Assembly (NCBI GenBank): GCA_902491055.1
Contig: CABUGI010000017.1
Coordinates: forward strand, 1-26,378
Reading direction: 5' to 3'
DNA: 26,378 nucleotides
DNA from: an uncultured Collinsella sp.
GTDB taxonomy: Bacteria > Actinomycetota > Coriobacteriia > Coriobacteriales > Coriobacteriaceae
This document shows positions 9,496-17,114 of the stretch, one piece after another. The notes under the pieces were generated by a model. It saw only the letters and a list, made by a program, of their open reading frames with translations. It ran no database searches and was not told the DNA's origin. Made by a program: the position numbers and the translations under genes. Numbering within the stretch: position 1 is the stretch's first letter; each line of letters starts with the position of its first letter.

Positions 9496-10199
9496 CTGAT
9501 CACGCTTTAGACCGAGCGCAGCTAGCCGAAGCCGTCGGCAACGATATTGCCGACATGGCCCATTTTTGGATGCTGCGGAAGTTCCAGTTTTTGGAGTCGG
9601 CGCGCGAACAGTTCGAGATCATTGTCGACCCGTGGCTCAGCTATTGCACCGAGCCTTCGCAAAACGAAATCATGGCCTACAACATGGCATTTACCGATTG
9701 GCTGCTCTTCGAGCGCCCCTATCGCCATGGCAAGACGCTGCTCGAGCTGTATGTTGAAGAGCCGCCGACATCGCTTTCGCCTGCCTCGCTCAAGCGGCTC
9801 GAGCAGGTACGCGACACGCAGTATTTCTCGCGCTTTGGCATTTTGGACAAGGATCCTGCGACTGGTATGGTCGCGCTGAAGGACACACGCACCGACCGTC
9901 GCTTTGACGTCTACGATCCGCATATCGTGCAAAAGGAGCATTGGAGCGACGGAGCGATTGCGGTGCGCCTCGCCTGCGTCGACGATGTCTGGCTGACGGC
10001 GGGACAACTCTATCTGTATGACATCGCACGCCTGAGTGACACGGCGGTCGATGGGCCTGGTGCGGTGCATCCGGAGGACCTGCAGGATGGCTTTGACACC
10101 TCGTGCATCAGTTTCTTCTTGCGTCTGGTCCGCGACATCATGGGCGCCCAGGGGCGGTACGTAAAGTCGCTCAACATCTACGAGCAGGAGTGGGAGTAG
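9492..10199 (+). CDS. Conserved-type protein of unknown function
   Basis: A 235-residue acidic, soluble protein with no signal peptide or membrane segment. I do not recognise a named family. The central part (residues about 60-160: FTDWLLFERPYRHGKTLLELY, then an LSPASLKRLEQVRDTQYFSRF segment, then a DxxTDRRFDVYDP segment) has the same order of features as unnamed proteins that sometimes carry a C-terminal SEC-C zinc motif. No cysteine motif is present here. GAGGAGG at 9480-9486 lies 5 nt before the ATG. It overlaps a possible leader peptide and is followed by a pair of 57-bp repeats. No operon partner is obvious. Confidence 0.8.
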   Translation: MTDHALDRAQLAEAVGNDIADMAHFWMLRKFQFLESAREQFEIIVDPWLSYCTEPSQNEIMAYNMAFTDWLLFERPYRHGKTLLELYVEEPPTSLSPASLKRLEQVRDTQYFSRFGILDKDPATGMVALKDTRTDRRFDVYDPHIVQKEHWSDGAIAVRLACVDDVWLTAGQLYLYDIARLSDTAVDGPGAVHPEDLQDGFDTSCISFFLRLVRDIMGAQGRYVKSLNIYEQEWE

Positions 10200-10235
10200 G
10201 GGATGTGACTGGTGTTGCCCTGCTGCCCTGACTTT

Positions 10236-10372
10236 GTCTCAATCTGTAACGTTTGGCGGCTGTTTGGGCCCGTAACTGTTACAGATTGAGACGGAAGGTT
10301 GGCGGCTGCCGAAAGATCTTGTTCTGTAACAACTAGAGGCTCAAAGACTGTCTTCCTGTTACAGATCAAGAC
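10236..10372. repeat. 57-bp palindromic repeat, cluster 2 (two units)
   Basis: Units at 10236-10292 and 10316-10372 with a 23-nt spacer (80-nt period). Both have the exact 15-27-15 layout; the first has perfectly complementary arms. The second unit ends 20 nt before the start of the nuclease-like gene, and a matching pair lies just after that gene. Confidence 0.93.
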
Positions 10373-10392
10373 ATTTGTCAGCGGAGGCAACG

Positions 10393-11469
10393 GTGACGAT
10401 GGTCCATTTGTCTGACGTGGTGGTGATGAAAGTGCCTAATACCGTTCTCAAACACAAACATGCGACTCGCAACACGTTGGCGCGGAATAGGATGCTCGCG
10501 CGGCTCGCGGAGACGGCCAAGCAAGGTGCGCTGCTCGCAACGCATGACAATACCGAGCTCATGTGGCTGCGACGCCATGTTGGAACCGACGATATCGCGG
10601 AGCCCGAGCCGTACCTGTTCTGTTTTCAGCATGATTGGGATGCATTGACGCCGGCGGAGCGAGCGCTGAGGACTATCAAAGGGCTTGCGAAATTTCATCC
10701 CGATTGGGCGTTTTGGGGATATGACGCCGCGCTGATATGGGGTCTGGAGGTGCCGAATGATCTGCTCGGGCCGCGTTTCCTTGTTAAGACTTGCTGTTCG
10801 GTGACGTTGAGCGGCGGGTGCAGGTTGTTGCGTCCGCAGATTGCGGGCGCGCTCGAGCGCGTCGACGGCGTGCGGGTGACGTCGTTTTGGCGCACGGCGG
10901 AGGATTGCTTGCTGCGTGCGCCGTTCTCCTACGGGTTGGCGATTGCCGATTCTGCACTGCGGGTGAAAGACGTATCACGTGGGGATTTGTGCGAGCGCCT
11001 CCGCGCCGATTGCGAGGGCAGGCGAGGGTATCGCAGGGCACAGGCGATTGCGTCGTATGCGGACGGGCTGTCCGAAAACGGCGGCGAGTCTCGGTTCCGA
11101 GCGTTCTTTATTGCGTACGGCTTTCCGGTTCCGGAGCTGCAGGTGGAGTTTCGCGACCCGCTCGATCCGAGCCAGGTGTTTCGCGTCGACTTTTTTTGGC
11201 GGCTCGAGGAGGGAACGTGCGTGATTGGCGAGCTGGACGGTAAGGGGAAGTACACCCTGCAGAGCGGCGAGGCCCGGGAGCCGGTCGACCCATTCGTGGC
11301 AGAGCGTCAGCGGGAATCTCATCTGACAATGCTCGGGCACAAGGTGCTTCGGTTTACGTTTGATGAGCTCAAGAATCCGGGGAAGCTGGTTGAGAAGATG
11401 AGGCTGGCGGGTATTCCGCGACGGCCCGATTTGGCTGAGGAGTGGAGACGTCGGTGGTATGGGCGCTGA
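10393..11469 (+). CDS. AbiEi-like / DUF559-like PD-(D/E)XK protein
   Basis: A 358-residue soluble protein. The N-terminal two-thirds resemble the AbiEi antitoxin-type fold (arginine-rich helical start, then the WAFWGYDAALIWGLEVPN segment). The C-terminal third carries a PD-(D/E)XK-type core: Glu232 in a helix, Asp266 (RVDFFW), Asp282-Gly-Lys284 (IGELDGKGK), then a final helix-strand with GHKVLRFTFDEL. This arrangement is that of DUF559/Vsr-like proteins, so a nuclease is possible but untested. GTG 10393 is chosen because GGAGG (10383-10387) lies 5 nt upstream; ATG 10399 is the alternative. A TTG at 10375 lies against the repeat and lacks a ribosome site. It has no adjacent AbiEii toxin. Repeat pairs bracket it on both sides. 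Confidence 0.78.
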   Translation: MTMVHLSDVVVMKVPNTVLKHKHATRNTLARNRMLARLAETAKQGALLATHDNTELMWLRRHVGTDDIAEPEPYLFCFQHDWDALTPAERALRTIKGLAKFHPDWAFWGYDAALIWGLEVPNDLLGPRFLVKTCCSVTLSGGCRLLRPQIAGALERVDGVRVTSFWRTAEDCLLRAPFSYGLAIADSALRVKDVSRGDLCERLRADCEGRRGYRRAQAIASYADGLSENGGESRFRAFFIAYGFPVPELQVEFRDPLDPSQVFRVDFFWRLEEGTCVIGELDGKGKYTLQSGEAREPVDPFVAERQRESHLTMLGHKVLRFTFDELKNPGKLVEKMRLAGIPRRPDLAEEWRRRWYGR

Positions 11470-11477
11470 GAGGTTTT

Positions 11478-11615
11478 GTCTTGATCTGTAACGTTTAGAA
11501 GTTGTTTGAGTTCGTAATTGTTACAGATCGAGACAAACCGGTGAAACGTCGACCGAATGTCTCGATCTGTAACATCAAGGGGCCCAACAACCCTGTATCT
11601 GTTACAGATCGAGAT
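11478..11615. repeat. 57-bp palindromic repeat, cluster 3 (two units)
   Basis: Units at 11478-11534 and 11559-11615 with a 24-nt spacer (81-nt period). The first begins 8 nt after the stop of the nuclease-like gene. With cluster 2 it forms a symmetrical frame of two units on each side of that gene. The remaining 149 nt to the amidohydrolase contain an AT-rich GATAAT (11717-11722) that may be its -10, with no good -35. Confidence 0.93.
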
Positions 11616-11764
11616 ATTTCCCTGGTGTCGCTGGGGTGGGACTGCAGCATATTCCGTCCCCCACATCCCCTCTTCCCTCCGTTAACCGATATGTCTGTGG
11701 CAATCGGGCTACACTGGATAATAATGGACAGATGTTCAAGTTTTCTGAGGGGGAGGAGCTCGAT

Positions 11765-13135
11765 ATGGCGTCTGCCGATCGTTCTACGTTGTTTATCAAT
11801 GCGACCATTCTGGATGGTTCGGAGCATATGGAGCCGCAACCCGATATGGCCGTGACTGTTGAGCGCGGTGTCATCACGTGGATGGGGCCGAGTGCTGTGG
11901 CGCAGGCGCCTGCAGGTGCCGAGGTCATCGACCTGGCAGGTGCGTATCTCATGCCGGGCCTCATCAATATGCATGTGCATCTGTGCGGTTCGGGCAAGCC
12001 GGTTTCGGCGGGCGATGCGGGCGCGCTGATGAAGAAGCTCGATAATCCCGTGGGGCGCGCCATTGTCCGCCATATCCTCAAGGGCAGCGCCCAACAACAG
12101 CTGGCAAGTGGCGTGACCACGGTGCGCGGCGCGGGCGACCCGCTGTTTGCCGATCTTGCCGTGCGCGATGCTATCGATGCCGGCAAGTATCAAGGTCCTC
12201 GCCTGGTGGCGCCGGGAACGGGCGTCACGGTGCCGGGCGGCCATGGTGCAGGCTTGTTCGCCCAGGTGGCCAACAGTCCCGCCGAGGCAGCCGAACAGGT
12301 GCGTGACCTGTATGCGCGCGGTGCCGACGTCATTAAACTGTTCGTAACGGGTGGCGTGTTCGACGCGACCGAAGTGGGCGAGCCGGGCGTGTTGCGTATG
12401 CCGGTGGGGGTTGCCGCAGCGGCGTGCAAGGCGGCGCACGAGGTTGGCCTTCCGGTTATGGCCCATGTCGAGAGTACCGAGGGCGTGAGGGCCGCGCTTG
12501 AGGCCGGTGTTGACACGATTGAGCACGGCGCTCCGTTGACGCCCGAGATCTTGGAGCTGTACCGTGGCGCCGCGGGCACGCAGCTCGAGGGGCGTGCGCC
12601 CAGTGTTACCTGCACTATCAGCCCGGCGCTGCCGTTTGTATTGCTCGACCCGGAAAAGACCCATTCGACCGATACGCAAAAGAAGAACGGCGACATCGTG
12701 TGCTCGGGCATCATCGAGAGCGCTCGTGCCGCACTGGAAGCTGGCGTTAAGGTGGGCCTTGGCACAGATTCGAGCTGCCCGTTTGTGACGCAGTACGACA
12801 TGTGGCGTGAGGTGGCCTATTTTGCCAAGTACGTGGGCGTGAGCAACGCCTTCGCGCTGCATACGGCCACGCAAGTCAATGCCGAGCTGCTGGGGCTGGG
12901 CGGCGAGACCGGCACAATCGAGTGCGGTAAGGCCGCCGATATCCTGGTGACGTGCGAGAACCCGCTCGATGACCCGTGCGCCCTACGTGAGCCGATGCAC
13001 GTGATGTGCCGTGGTGATCTGGTGCGCAAGCTCAAGGTGAAGCATATTCCCGAGGTGGACGCCGAGCTCGACACGATTATGGCCATGCCGGCCGAGACGC
13101 TGGCCGAGGAACTCGCCCGCGACGGCGTAGCATAG
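11765..13135 (+). CDS. Metal-dependent amidohydrolase (imidazolonepropionase-like)
   Basis: A 456-residue cytoplasmic hydrolase of the amidohydrolase superfamily. The metal ligands are visible in order: His70-x-His72 (NMHVHLCG), Lys191 (ADVIKLFVTGG, the probable carboxylated lysine), His234 (VMAHVES), His254 (TIEHGAPLT) and Asp335 (GLGTDSSCP). The C-terminal strand region has the usual LGLGGETGTIECGKAADILV signature. The family includes imidazolonepropionases, prolidase-like amidohydrolases and aryldialkylphosphatase-like enzymes, and the sequence alone does not fix the substrate. ATG 11765 has GGAGGAG at 11752-11758, 6 nt upstream. The frame is open further upstream, but that part overlaps intergenic repeats. 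It is a monocistronic unit ended by a strong terminator. Confidence 0.9.
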   Translation: MASADRSTLFINATILDGSEHMEPQPDMAVTVERGVITWMGPSAVAQAPAGAEVIDLAGAYLMPGLINMHVHLCGSGKPVSAGDAGALMKKLDNPVGRAIVRHILKGSAQQQLASGVTTVRGAGDPLFADLAVRDAIDAGKYQGPRLVAPGTGVTVPGGHGAGLFAQVANSPAEAAEQVRDLYARGADVIKLFVTGGVFDATEVGEPGVLRMPVGVAAAACKAAHEVGLPVMAHVESTEGVRAALEAGVDTIEHGAPLTPEILELYRGAAGTQLEGRAPSVTCTISPALPFVLLDPEKTHSTDTQKKNGDIVCSGIIESARAALEAGVKVGLGTDSSCPFVTQYDMWREVAYFAKYVGVSNAFALHTATQVNAELLGLGGETGTIECGKAADILVTCENPLDDPCALREPMHVMCRGDLVRKLKVKHIPEVDAELDTIMAMPAETLAEELARDGVA

Positions 13136-13136
13136 G

Positions 13137-13165
13137 TGTGACAAAGGGACAGCTCCGTTGTCGCA
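13137..13165. repeat. Small imperfect hairpin with GGGACAG core
   Basis: TGTGACAA (13137-13144) pairs with TTGTCGCA (13158-13165) with one wobble position, around AGGGACAGCTCCG. It begins 1 nt after the amidohydrolase stop and looks like a decayed copy of a GGGACAG-type intergenic hairpin, related in wording to the element at 13755-13835. Confidence 0.45.
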
Positions 13166-13169
13166 TACA

Positions 13170-13204
13170 AAAAGCCGAGGTCTCAGCGCGAGGCCTCGGC
13201 TTTT
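13170..13204. terminator. Bidirectional terminator between convergent genes
   Basis: AAAAGCCGAGG (13170-13180) pairs perfectly with CCTCGGCTTTT (13194-13204). The stem continues through CTC/GAG to a 5-nt loop (one T-G pair). T-rich sequence follows the stem on both strands, so it can serve both the amidohydrolase (+) and the zinc-ribbon gene (-). Confidence 0.88.
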
Positions 13205-13225
13205 ATTTGTCCTATGGTATGGCGG

Positions 13226-13699
13226 CTAGGAGCGCGTCTCCATCTTGGCGTGGCACTTGGGGCAGGTGACGCGGATCTTGCCCTTGCCCTTGGGGACGGA
13301 GAGCATCTGGCCGCAGTTGGGGCACTTGAGATAGGCCGTGGTCTTGCGGCCCTTCCACATCTTCTTGGCCGTGCGCTTGGCACGCTCAAAGTCTTCCTTA
13401 CTGGTGCCGGCCGCGCGTGAGGTGCTGGCCGCTGCGGTTCCGCCGCCCAAGCTGGCGACGAATTTGCCCAGGCAGGGGACGTTTGCAGTCGCGGCGACAA
13501 AGGCCTCGTTCTCCTTGTGACGTGCGTCGATATTTTTGGACAGGCCGCGCAGCACGCCAATCACGATTACGGCGATGGCAATCCAGCTGAGCCACTGGAT
13601 GCGGGCTATCGATCCGATCATCGCGATGACGATGCCGGCAAAACCCATCACGATGGTGAGTTCATCGGCACCATTGCGACCCTTCATAAAGTCATTCAT
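13226..13699 (-). CDS. Membrane protein with C-terminal zinc ribbon
   Basis: A 157-residue protein. Two hydrophobic segments (about residues 13-31 and 35-51) form a likely membrane hairpin. A basic linker follows (ARAKRTAKKMWKGRK-like, residues about 100-120), then a zinc ribbon with Cys126-x2-Cys129 (CPNCGQ) and Cys146-x2-Cys149 (CPKCHA). The ribbon would sit in the cytoplasm and could bind nucleic acid or protein. I know no specific function. ATG 13697-13699 is preceded by GAAAGG 8 nt away; an upstream in-frame start lacks a ribosome site. TATAAA on the minus strand at 13731-13736 is a plausible -10. It converges with the amidohydrolase gene on a shared terminator. Confidence 0.85.
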   Translation of the reverse strand: MNDFMKGRNGADELTIVMGFAGIVIAMIGSIARIQWLSWIAIAVIVIGVLRGLSKNIDARHKENEAFVAATANVPCLGKFVASLGGGTAAASTSRAAGTSKEDFERAKRTAKKMWKGRKTTAYLKCPNCGQMLSVPKGKGKIRVTCPKCHAKMETRS

Positions 13700-13754
13700 G
13701 CAAATTGCCTTTCGTTCGATATGCTGCACGCCTTTATACCCGATTTAGAGCAAG

Positions 13755-13835
13755 GGGGACAGGTTAATCTGCACCAATGTGGTGCAAACATACCTGTCCC
13801 CGGAATACCAAGACGGTGCAAACGTACCTGTCCCC
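13755..13835. repeat. GGGGACAGGT hairpin plus a second half copy
   Basis: GGGGACAGGT (13755-13764) pairs with ACCTGTCCCC (13792-13801), and inside it TGCACC (13770-13775) pairs with GGTGCA (13781-13786), giving a hairpin with an internal loop. The right half is repeated at 13815-13835 (GGTGCAAACGTACCTGTCCC and one further C), with a single base change. This 1.5-copy structure lies between the zinc-ribbon gene and csoR. Confidence 0.75.
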
Positions 13836-13845
13836 AATGCCCCAA

Positions 13846-14118
13846 TTACTTGGAGAGTTTGTCGACGACGCGTTCAATTTCGGCGAGTTTGGCGGCTTTG
13901 AGGTCTTCGTCGCCCGATTCGATTGCCGAAGTCACGCAGCCCTCGATATGCGCCTTGAGCACGTCGGCGTTAATGCGCGCGAGGAGCGCCTGTGTGGCCA
14001 TGAGCTGCGTGGAGATATCGACGCAGTAGCGGTCCTCCTCGACCATCCGCAGGATGCCGTCGATCTGACCGCGTGCCGTCTTGAGCATGCGGGTCACCGA
14101 TTTATGGTCTGCCATCAT
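13846..14118 (-). CDS. csoR: CsoR-family copper-sensing repressor
   Basis: A 90-residue all-helical DNA-binding protein of the CsoR/RcnR family. The copper-site triad Cys32, His57 and Cys61 (RYCVDI and KAHIEGC) has the same spacing as in characterised CsoR. The N-terminal HKSVTRMLKTARGQIDGILRM segment is typical. Apo-protein binds GC-rich pseudo-palindromes and releases them on Cu(I) binding. Two consecutive ATG codons (14118 and 14115) fit; GAGG lies 7 nt before the first. It is the last gene of the copA-copZ-csoR set on the minus strand, and a matching operator is present before copA. A 67-bp palindrome and 135 nt separate it from the chaperone gene, so it may also have its own transcript. 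Confidence 0.92.
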   Translation of the reverse strand: MMADHKSVTRMLKTARGQIDGILRMVEEDRYCVDISTQLMATQALLARINADVLKAHIEGCVTSAIESGDEDLKAAKLAEIERVVDKLSK

Positions 14119-14160
14119 GTCGGGTCCTCGTTTCTGGTCGATCTTCCGGATGTCCCCGTC

Positions 14161-14227
14161 AGTTGCGGTGAAATACGGACCGTTTAAAGGCCTAGGGCGG
14201 CACAACAGTCCGTATTTCACCGCAACT
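14161..14227. repeat. 67-bp palindromic element, copy 2 of 2
   Basis: Perfect 20-bp arms, 14161-14180 and 14208-14227 (AGTTGCGGTGAAATACGGAC and its complement), extend by GTT/AAC after one mismatch. The 27-nt centre differs from that of the copy at 92-158, while the arms and total length are kept. It lies in the intergenic space between csoR and the copper chaperone. Confidence 0.9.
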
Positions 14228-14253
14228 TCTGAGGATTCAGTAGGCAGCGACTG

Positions 14254-14475
14254 CTATGCGGCGGTCACAGACAGGGCGTGGAATTTCTCGCCCGCGGCCT
14301 CGACAGCGGCGGCGAGCTGCTCGGGGGTCACGGTGTCGGCGCACTCCACCTGGACGGTCTGAGTCTCGTGGTCGGCGTCGGCGTCGGTTACGCCCGCAAC
14401 GTTGAGCAGCGCGGTCTCGACGGTGGCGTCGCAGTGGCCGCACATAAGGCCGGAAGTCTTAATTGTGAAACGCAT
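14254..14475 (-). CDS. copZ: Heavy-metal-associated (HMA) copper chaperone
   Basis: A 73-residue single-domain HMA protein. MRFTIKTSGLMCGHC carries the Cu(I)-binding Cys12-x2-Cys15. The rest, TALLNVAGVTDADAD and AAAVEAAGEKF, follows the ferredoxin-like HMA fold. It would deliver Cu(I) to the adjacent P-type ATPase or to CsoR. ATG 14473-14475 is preceded by GAGG 7 nt upstream. The frame is open another 111 nt upstream across a hairpin element, but that part has no ribosome site and I treat it as leader. It lies between copA and csoR on the same strand. Confidence 0.9.
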   Translation of the reverse strand: MRFTIKTSGLMCGHCDATVETALLNVAGVTDADADHETQTVQVECADTVTPEQLAAAVEAAGEKFHALSVTAA

Positions 14476-14518
14476 GGGTATTCCTCTCTGTTGTGTCGGC
14501 TTTCCCAGGCACCCGACC

Positions 14519-14576
14519 TTGACCTTCAAACCGTCGCTCGCGTACCAAAGTACGCGTCGCTCCTCTTTCAGGTCAA
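14519..14576 (-). repeat. 58-nt hairpin element between copA and copZ
   Basis: Outer arms TTGACCT (14519-14525) and AGGTCAA (14570-14576) enclose an inner palindrome, GTCGCTCGCGTACC... with CGCGTAC pairing to GTACGCG (plus strand: CGCGTAC 14539-14545, GTACGCG 14550-14556), around a 4-nt loop. On the minus strand the inner palindrome is flanked by two direct copies of GAGCGACG. It may be a transcript-processing or attenuation structure in the copper operon, or a dispersed repeat. No T-run follows. Confidence 0.5.
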
Positions 14577-14622
14577 TCTTGGGCACTTGGAAAACCCGTT
14601 CTAAATGGACTTAATGGTGAGC

Positions 14623-16962
14623 CTATTTTGCCACTTTAGGCTTAAAGGATTTCAAACGCAGGGCATTGGACACGACGCACACGCTCGACAGGCTCATGGC
14701 CGCGGCGCCAAACATCGGCGAGAGTTGCCATCCGGTGAGCGGGAAGAACACGCCCGCCGCCAGCGGAATGCCGATGCCGTTGTAGAACAGTGCCCAGAAC
14801 AGGTCCTGCTTGATGTTGCGGATCGTGGCGCGCGAAAGCTCGATGGCGCGGGCGACGTCCATGAGGTCGCTGCGCATGAGCACCACATCTGCCCCTTCTT
14901 TGGCGATGTCGGCGCCGGTGCCGATGGCAAGGCCCACGTCGGCGCGCGCCAGGGCGGGGGAGTCATTGATGCCGTCGCCCACCATGGCGACCTTGCCGCC
15001 CGCATCCTGCAGTTCGCGCACGTGGCGTTCCTTGTCGGCGGGGAGAACGTCGGCGATGACCTGTTCGCTGCTCAGCCCCACGCGGCGGGCGATCGCTTCG
15101 GCGGTGACGCGGTTGTCGCCGGTGAGCATGCGCACGTCGACGCCAAGCGAGCGCAGTGCGGCGATGGCTCCGGCGCTCGTCTCCTTGACCTCGTCAGCCA
15201 CGGCAATGGTGCCGGCAAGCTCGCCGTTCTTGGCAAAGAACAGCGGCGTCTTGCCCTTGGCGGCAAATTGCTCGGCAAGGCCCGCGGGCACGGTAACGCC
15301 TAGCTCGTTCATCAGACGCACGTTACCAGCGGCGATGGTGTTTTGCCCCTCGCGTGCCGTAACGCCTCGCCCGGGCACGGCGGCAAAGTCCTCGACGGCG
15401 CGTGCGACAATCCCTCGCGTCTCGCACTCGGCCATAATCGCCTCGGCCAGCGGGTGTTCGCTTGAGCGCTCCAGCGCGGCGGCCAGCTTGAGCAGCGCCT
15501 TTTCGCTCATGGCGGGCGATCCGTCGGCGCGCGTGGCTACCACGATATCGGTCACGGCAGGCTTGCCGCGAGTGACCGTTCCCGTCTTATCGAGCACCAC
15601 GGTGCCCACGCTGCGCAGATTCTCCAGCGCCTCGGCGCTCTTGAACAGAATGCCCATCTCGGCGCCCTTGCCGGTGCCGACCATAATAGCGACGGGCGTG
15701 GCCAGACCCAATGCGCACGGACAGCTGATCACCAGCACAGCGACGGCGGAGGTGAGCGCTTCGTTCACGCTACCGGTCAGTGCCATCCACGCCACGAAGG
15801 TCATGGCCGAGATCACGAATACCACGGGCACGAACACGCCGGCGACCTTGTCGGCCATGCGGGCGATGGGCGCCTTGGTGGCGTTGGCGTCCTCGACGAG
15901 CTGGATAATCTTGGCGAGCGACGTGTCGGCGCCCACGCGTGTGGCACGGAAGGCAAACGAGCCGGTGCGGTTGACAGTGGCGGCGTTGACGGTGTCGCCG
16001 GCGGTCTTTTCCACGGGGATGGACTCGCCGGTGAGCGCGCTCTCGTCCACGGCCGAGCTGCCCTCGAGCACCACGCCATCGACAGGGATGGACTCGCCGG
16101 GGCGCACACGCAGCACCTGGCCGGGCAGAATGGCATCGACGTCGACGGTGGCCTCGCTGCCGTCCTCTGCCACGACGGTCGCGGTCTTGGGTGCTAAGTC
16201 GATGAGCGCCTCGATAGCGCCGCCGGTCTTGGACTTGCTGCGCGTCTCGAGGTATTTGCCCACGGTGACGAGCGACAGGATGGTGCCAGCGCTCTCAAAA
16301 TACAGGTTGTCCATGCTCGTCATCATGGCCTCGTGCACCTGACCTGCGGCTAGCTGGTCGGCCATGATGAACATGGCGTAGAGCGACCAGGCGATGGAGG
16401 CGGTGGCGCCCACGGCAATAAGGGCGTCCATGGTGGGCGCGCCGTGCGCGAGCGATTTAAACCCGTTGATAAAGTACGCGTCGTTGACGTAGACGATGGG
16501 AATGAGCAGGACGAGCTCGGTGAGCGCGAGCGTCATGCTGTGGGTGTGGTCGGTGAAGATGCCGGGCAGCGGCCAGCCGAGCATGTGCCCCATGCCTATG
16601 TAGAACAGTGGGATGAGGAATACGATCGAGACGATGAGGCGGGTGCGCATGGCAGAGGCGGCGGCCTCCAACTTTTTGGTCGGTGACTCCATATGGGCGG
16701 CGCCGGACCTGGCTTGCGCACTTCCGCTTTGGACAGCGTCGGTGCCCGTGCTGATGGGTGAGGCCGAGTAGCCCGCGCGGTCGACAGCGGTGCAGATGTC
16801 GTCGGGGGAGACCTGCGCAGGGTCGTAGTCCACCAGCATAGAGCCGGCGAGCAGATTGACCGCGACGCTTTGGACGCCGTCGAGTTTGCTCACGGCGTGA
16901 TCCACATGCGCCTGGCAGGCGGCGCATGTCATGCCGCCCACGTCGAACTTATCTTGAGCCAT
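14623..16962 (-). CDS. copA: Cu(I)-exporting P1B-type ATPase
   Basis: A 779-residue copper efflux pump. One N-terminal HMA domain has GMTCAAC (Cys13, Cys16). Eight membrane helices include TM6 Cys414-Pro-Cys416 (ISCPCALG). Asp458 in DKTGTVTRG is the phosphorylation site. SSEHPLAEA is the P1B His-Pro motif, and MVGDGINDSPAL lies at the hinge. The last helices contain YNGIGIPLAAG and MSLSSVCVVSNA, the combination of the Cu(I) subgroup. AAAGGAG lies 5 nt before the ATG. The first gene of the minus-strand copper module, it lies directly downstream of a CsoR-type operator. It confers copper export at the cytoplasmic membrane. Confidence 0.96.
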   Translation of the reverse strand: MAQDKFDVGGMTCAACQAHVDHAVSKLDGVQSVAVNLLAGSMLVDYDPAQVSPDDICTAVDRAGYSASPISTGTDAVQSGSAQARSGAAHMESPTKKLEAAASAMRTRLIVSIVFLIPLFYIGMGHMLGWPLPGIFTDHTHSMTLALTELVLLIPIVYVNDAYFINGFKSLAHGAPTMDALIAVGATASIAWSLYAMFIMADQLAAGQVHEAMMTSMDNLYFESAGTILSLVTVGKYLETRSKSKTGGAIEALIDLAPKTATVVAEDGSEATVDVDAILPGQVLRVRPGESIPVDGVVLEGSSAVDESALTGESIPVEKTAGDTVNAATVNRTGSFAFRATRVGADTSLAKIIQLVEDANATKAPIARMADKVAGVFVPVVFVISAMTFVAWMALTGSVNEALTSAVAVLVISCPCALGLATPVAIMVGTGKGAEMGILFKSAEALENLRSVGTVVLDKTGTVTRGKPAVTDIVVATRADGSPAMSEKALLKLAAALERSSEHPLAEAIMAECETRGIVARAVEDFAAVPGRGVTAREGQNTIAAGNVRLMNELGVTVPAGLAEQFAAKGKTPLFFAKNGELAGTIAVADEVKETSAGAIAALRSLGVDVRMLTGDNRVTAEAIARRVGLSSEQVIADVLPADKERHVRELQDAGGKVAMVGDGINDSPALARADVGLAIGTGADIAKEGADVVLMRSDLMDVARAIELSRATIRNIKQDLFWALFYNGIGIPLAAGVFFPLTGWQLSPMFGAAAMSLSSVCVVSNALRLKSFKPKVAK

Positions 16963-17007
16963 GGCTTCTCCTTTCTGTGACGTAGTGTCGGAAATGTTAA
17001 CCTGCCG

Positions 17008-17040
17008 ATACTATACACCCATACCCCCTGGGGGTGTCCA
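17008..17040 (-). promoter_or_regulatory. copA promoter and CsoR-type operator
   Basis: On the minus strand, TGGACA (17035-17040) and TATAGT (17010-17015) are 19 nt apart. Between them lies the pseudo-palindrome ACCCCCTGGGGGT (17023-17035), the core of known CsoR-family operators (TACCCCCTGGGGGTA-like). Apo-CsoR would sit between -35 and -10. The start codon lies about 50 nt downstream. The long spacer is unusual for plain sigma70 promoters and recalls MerR-type copper promoters. Confidence 0.8.
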
Positions 17041-17049
17041 GTACAGAAA

Positions 17050-17066
17050 GAAATGTATGACATTTC
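17050..17066. promoter_or_regulatory. Perfect 7-3-7 palindrome upstream of the copA promoter
   Basis: GAAATGT (17050-17056) and ACATTTC (17060-17066) are perfectly inverted around ATG. A third GAAATGT lies at 16991-16997, between the promoter and the copA start. The three matched heptamers around one promoter suggest a second regulator, but I cannot name it. Confidence 0.4.
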
Positions 17067-17114
17067 GCTACAGATGAGGGTGGCTGCCGGGTTGGTGCAC
17101 CATCCCCGCCCTTC

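Noticed and set aside
10375..10392. TTG 10375 as the start of the nuclease-like gene
   Set aside because: It abuts the repeat and lacks a ribosome site, whereas GTG 10393 has GGAGG at 5 nt.
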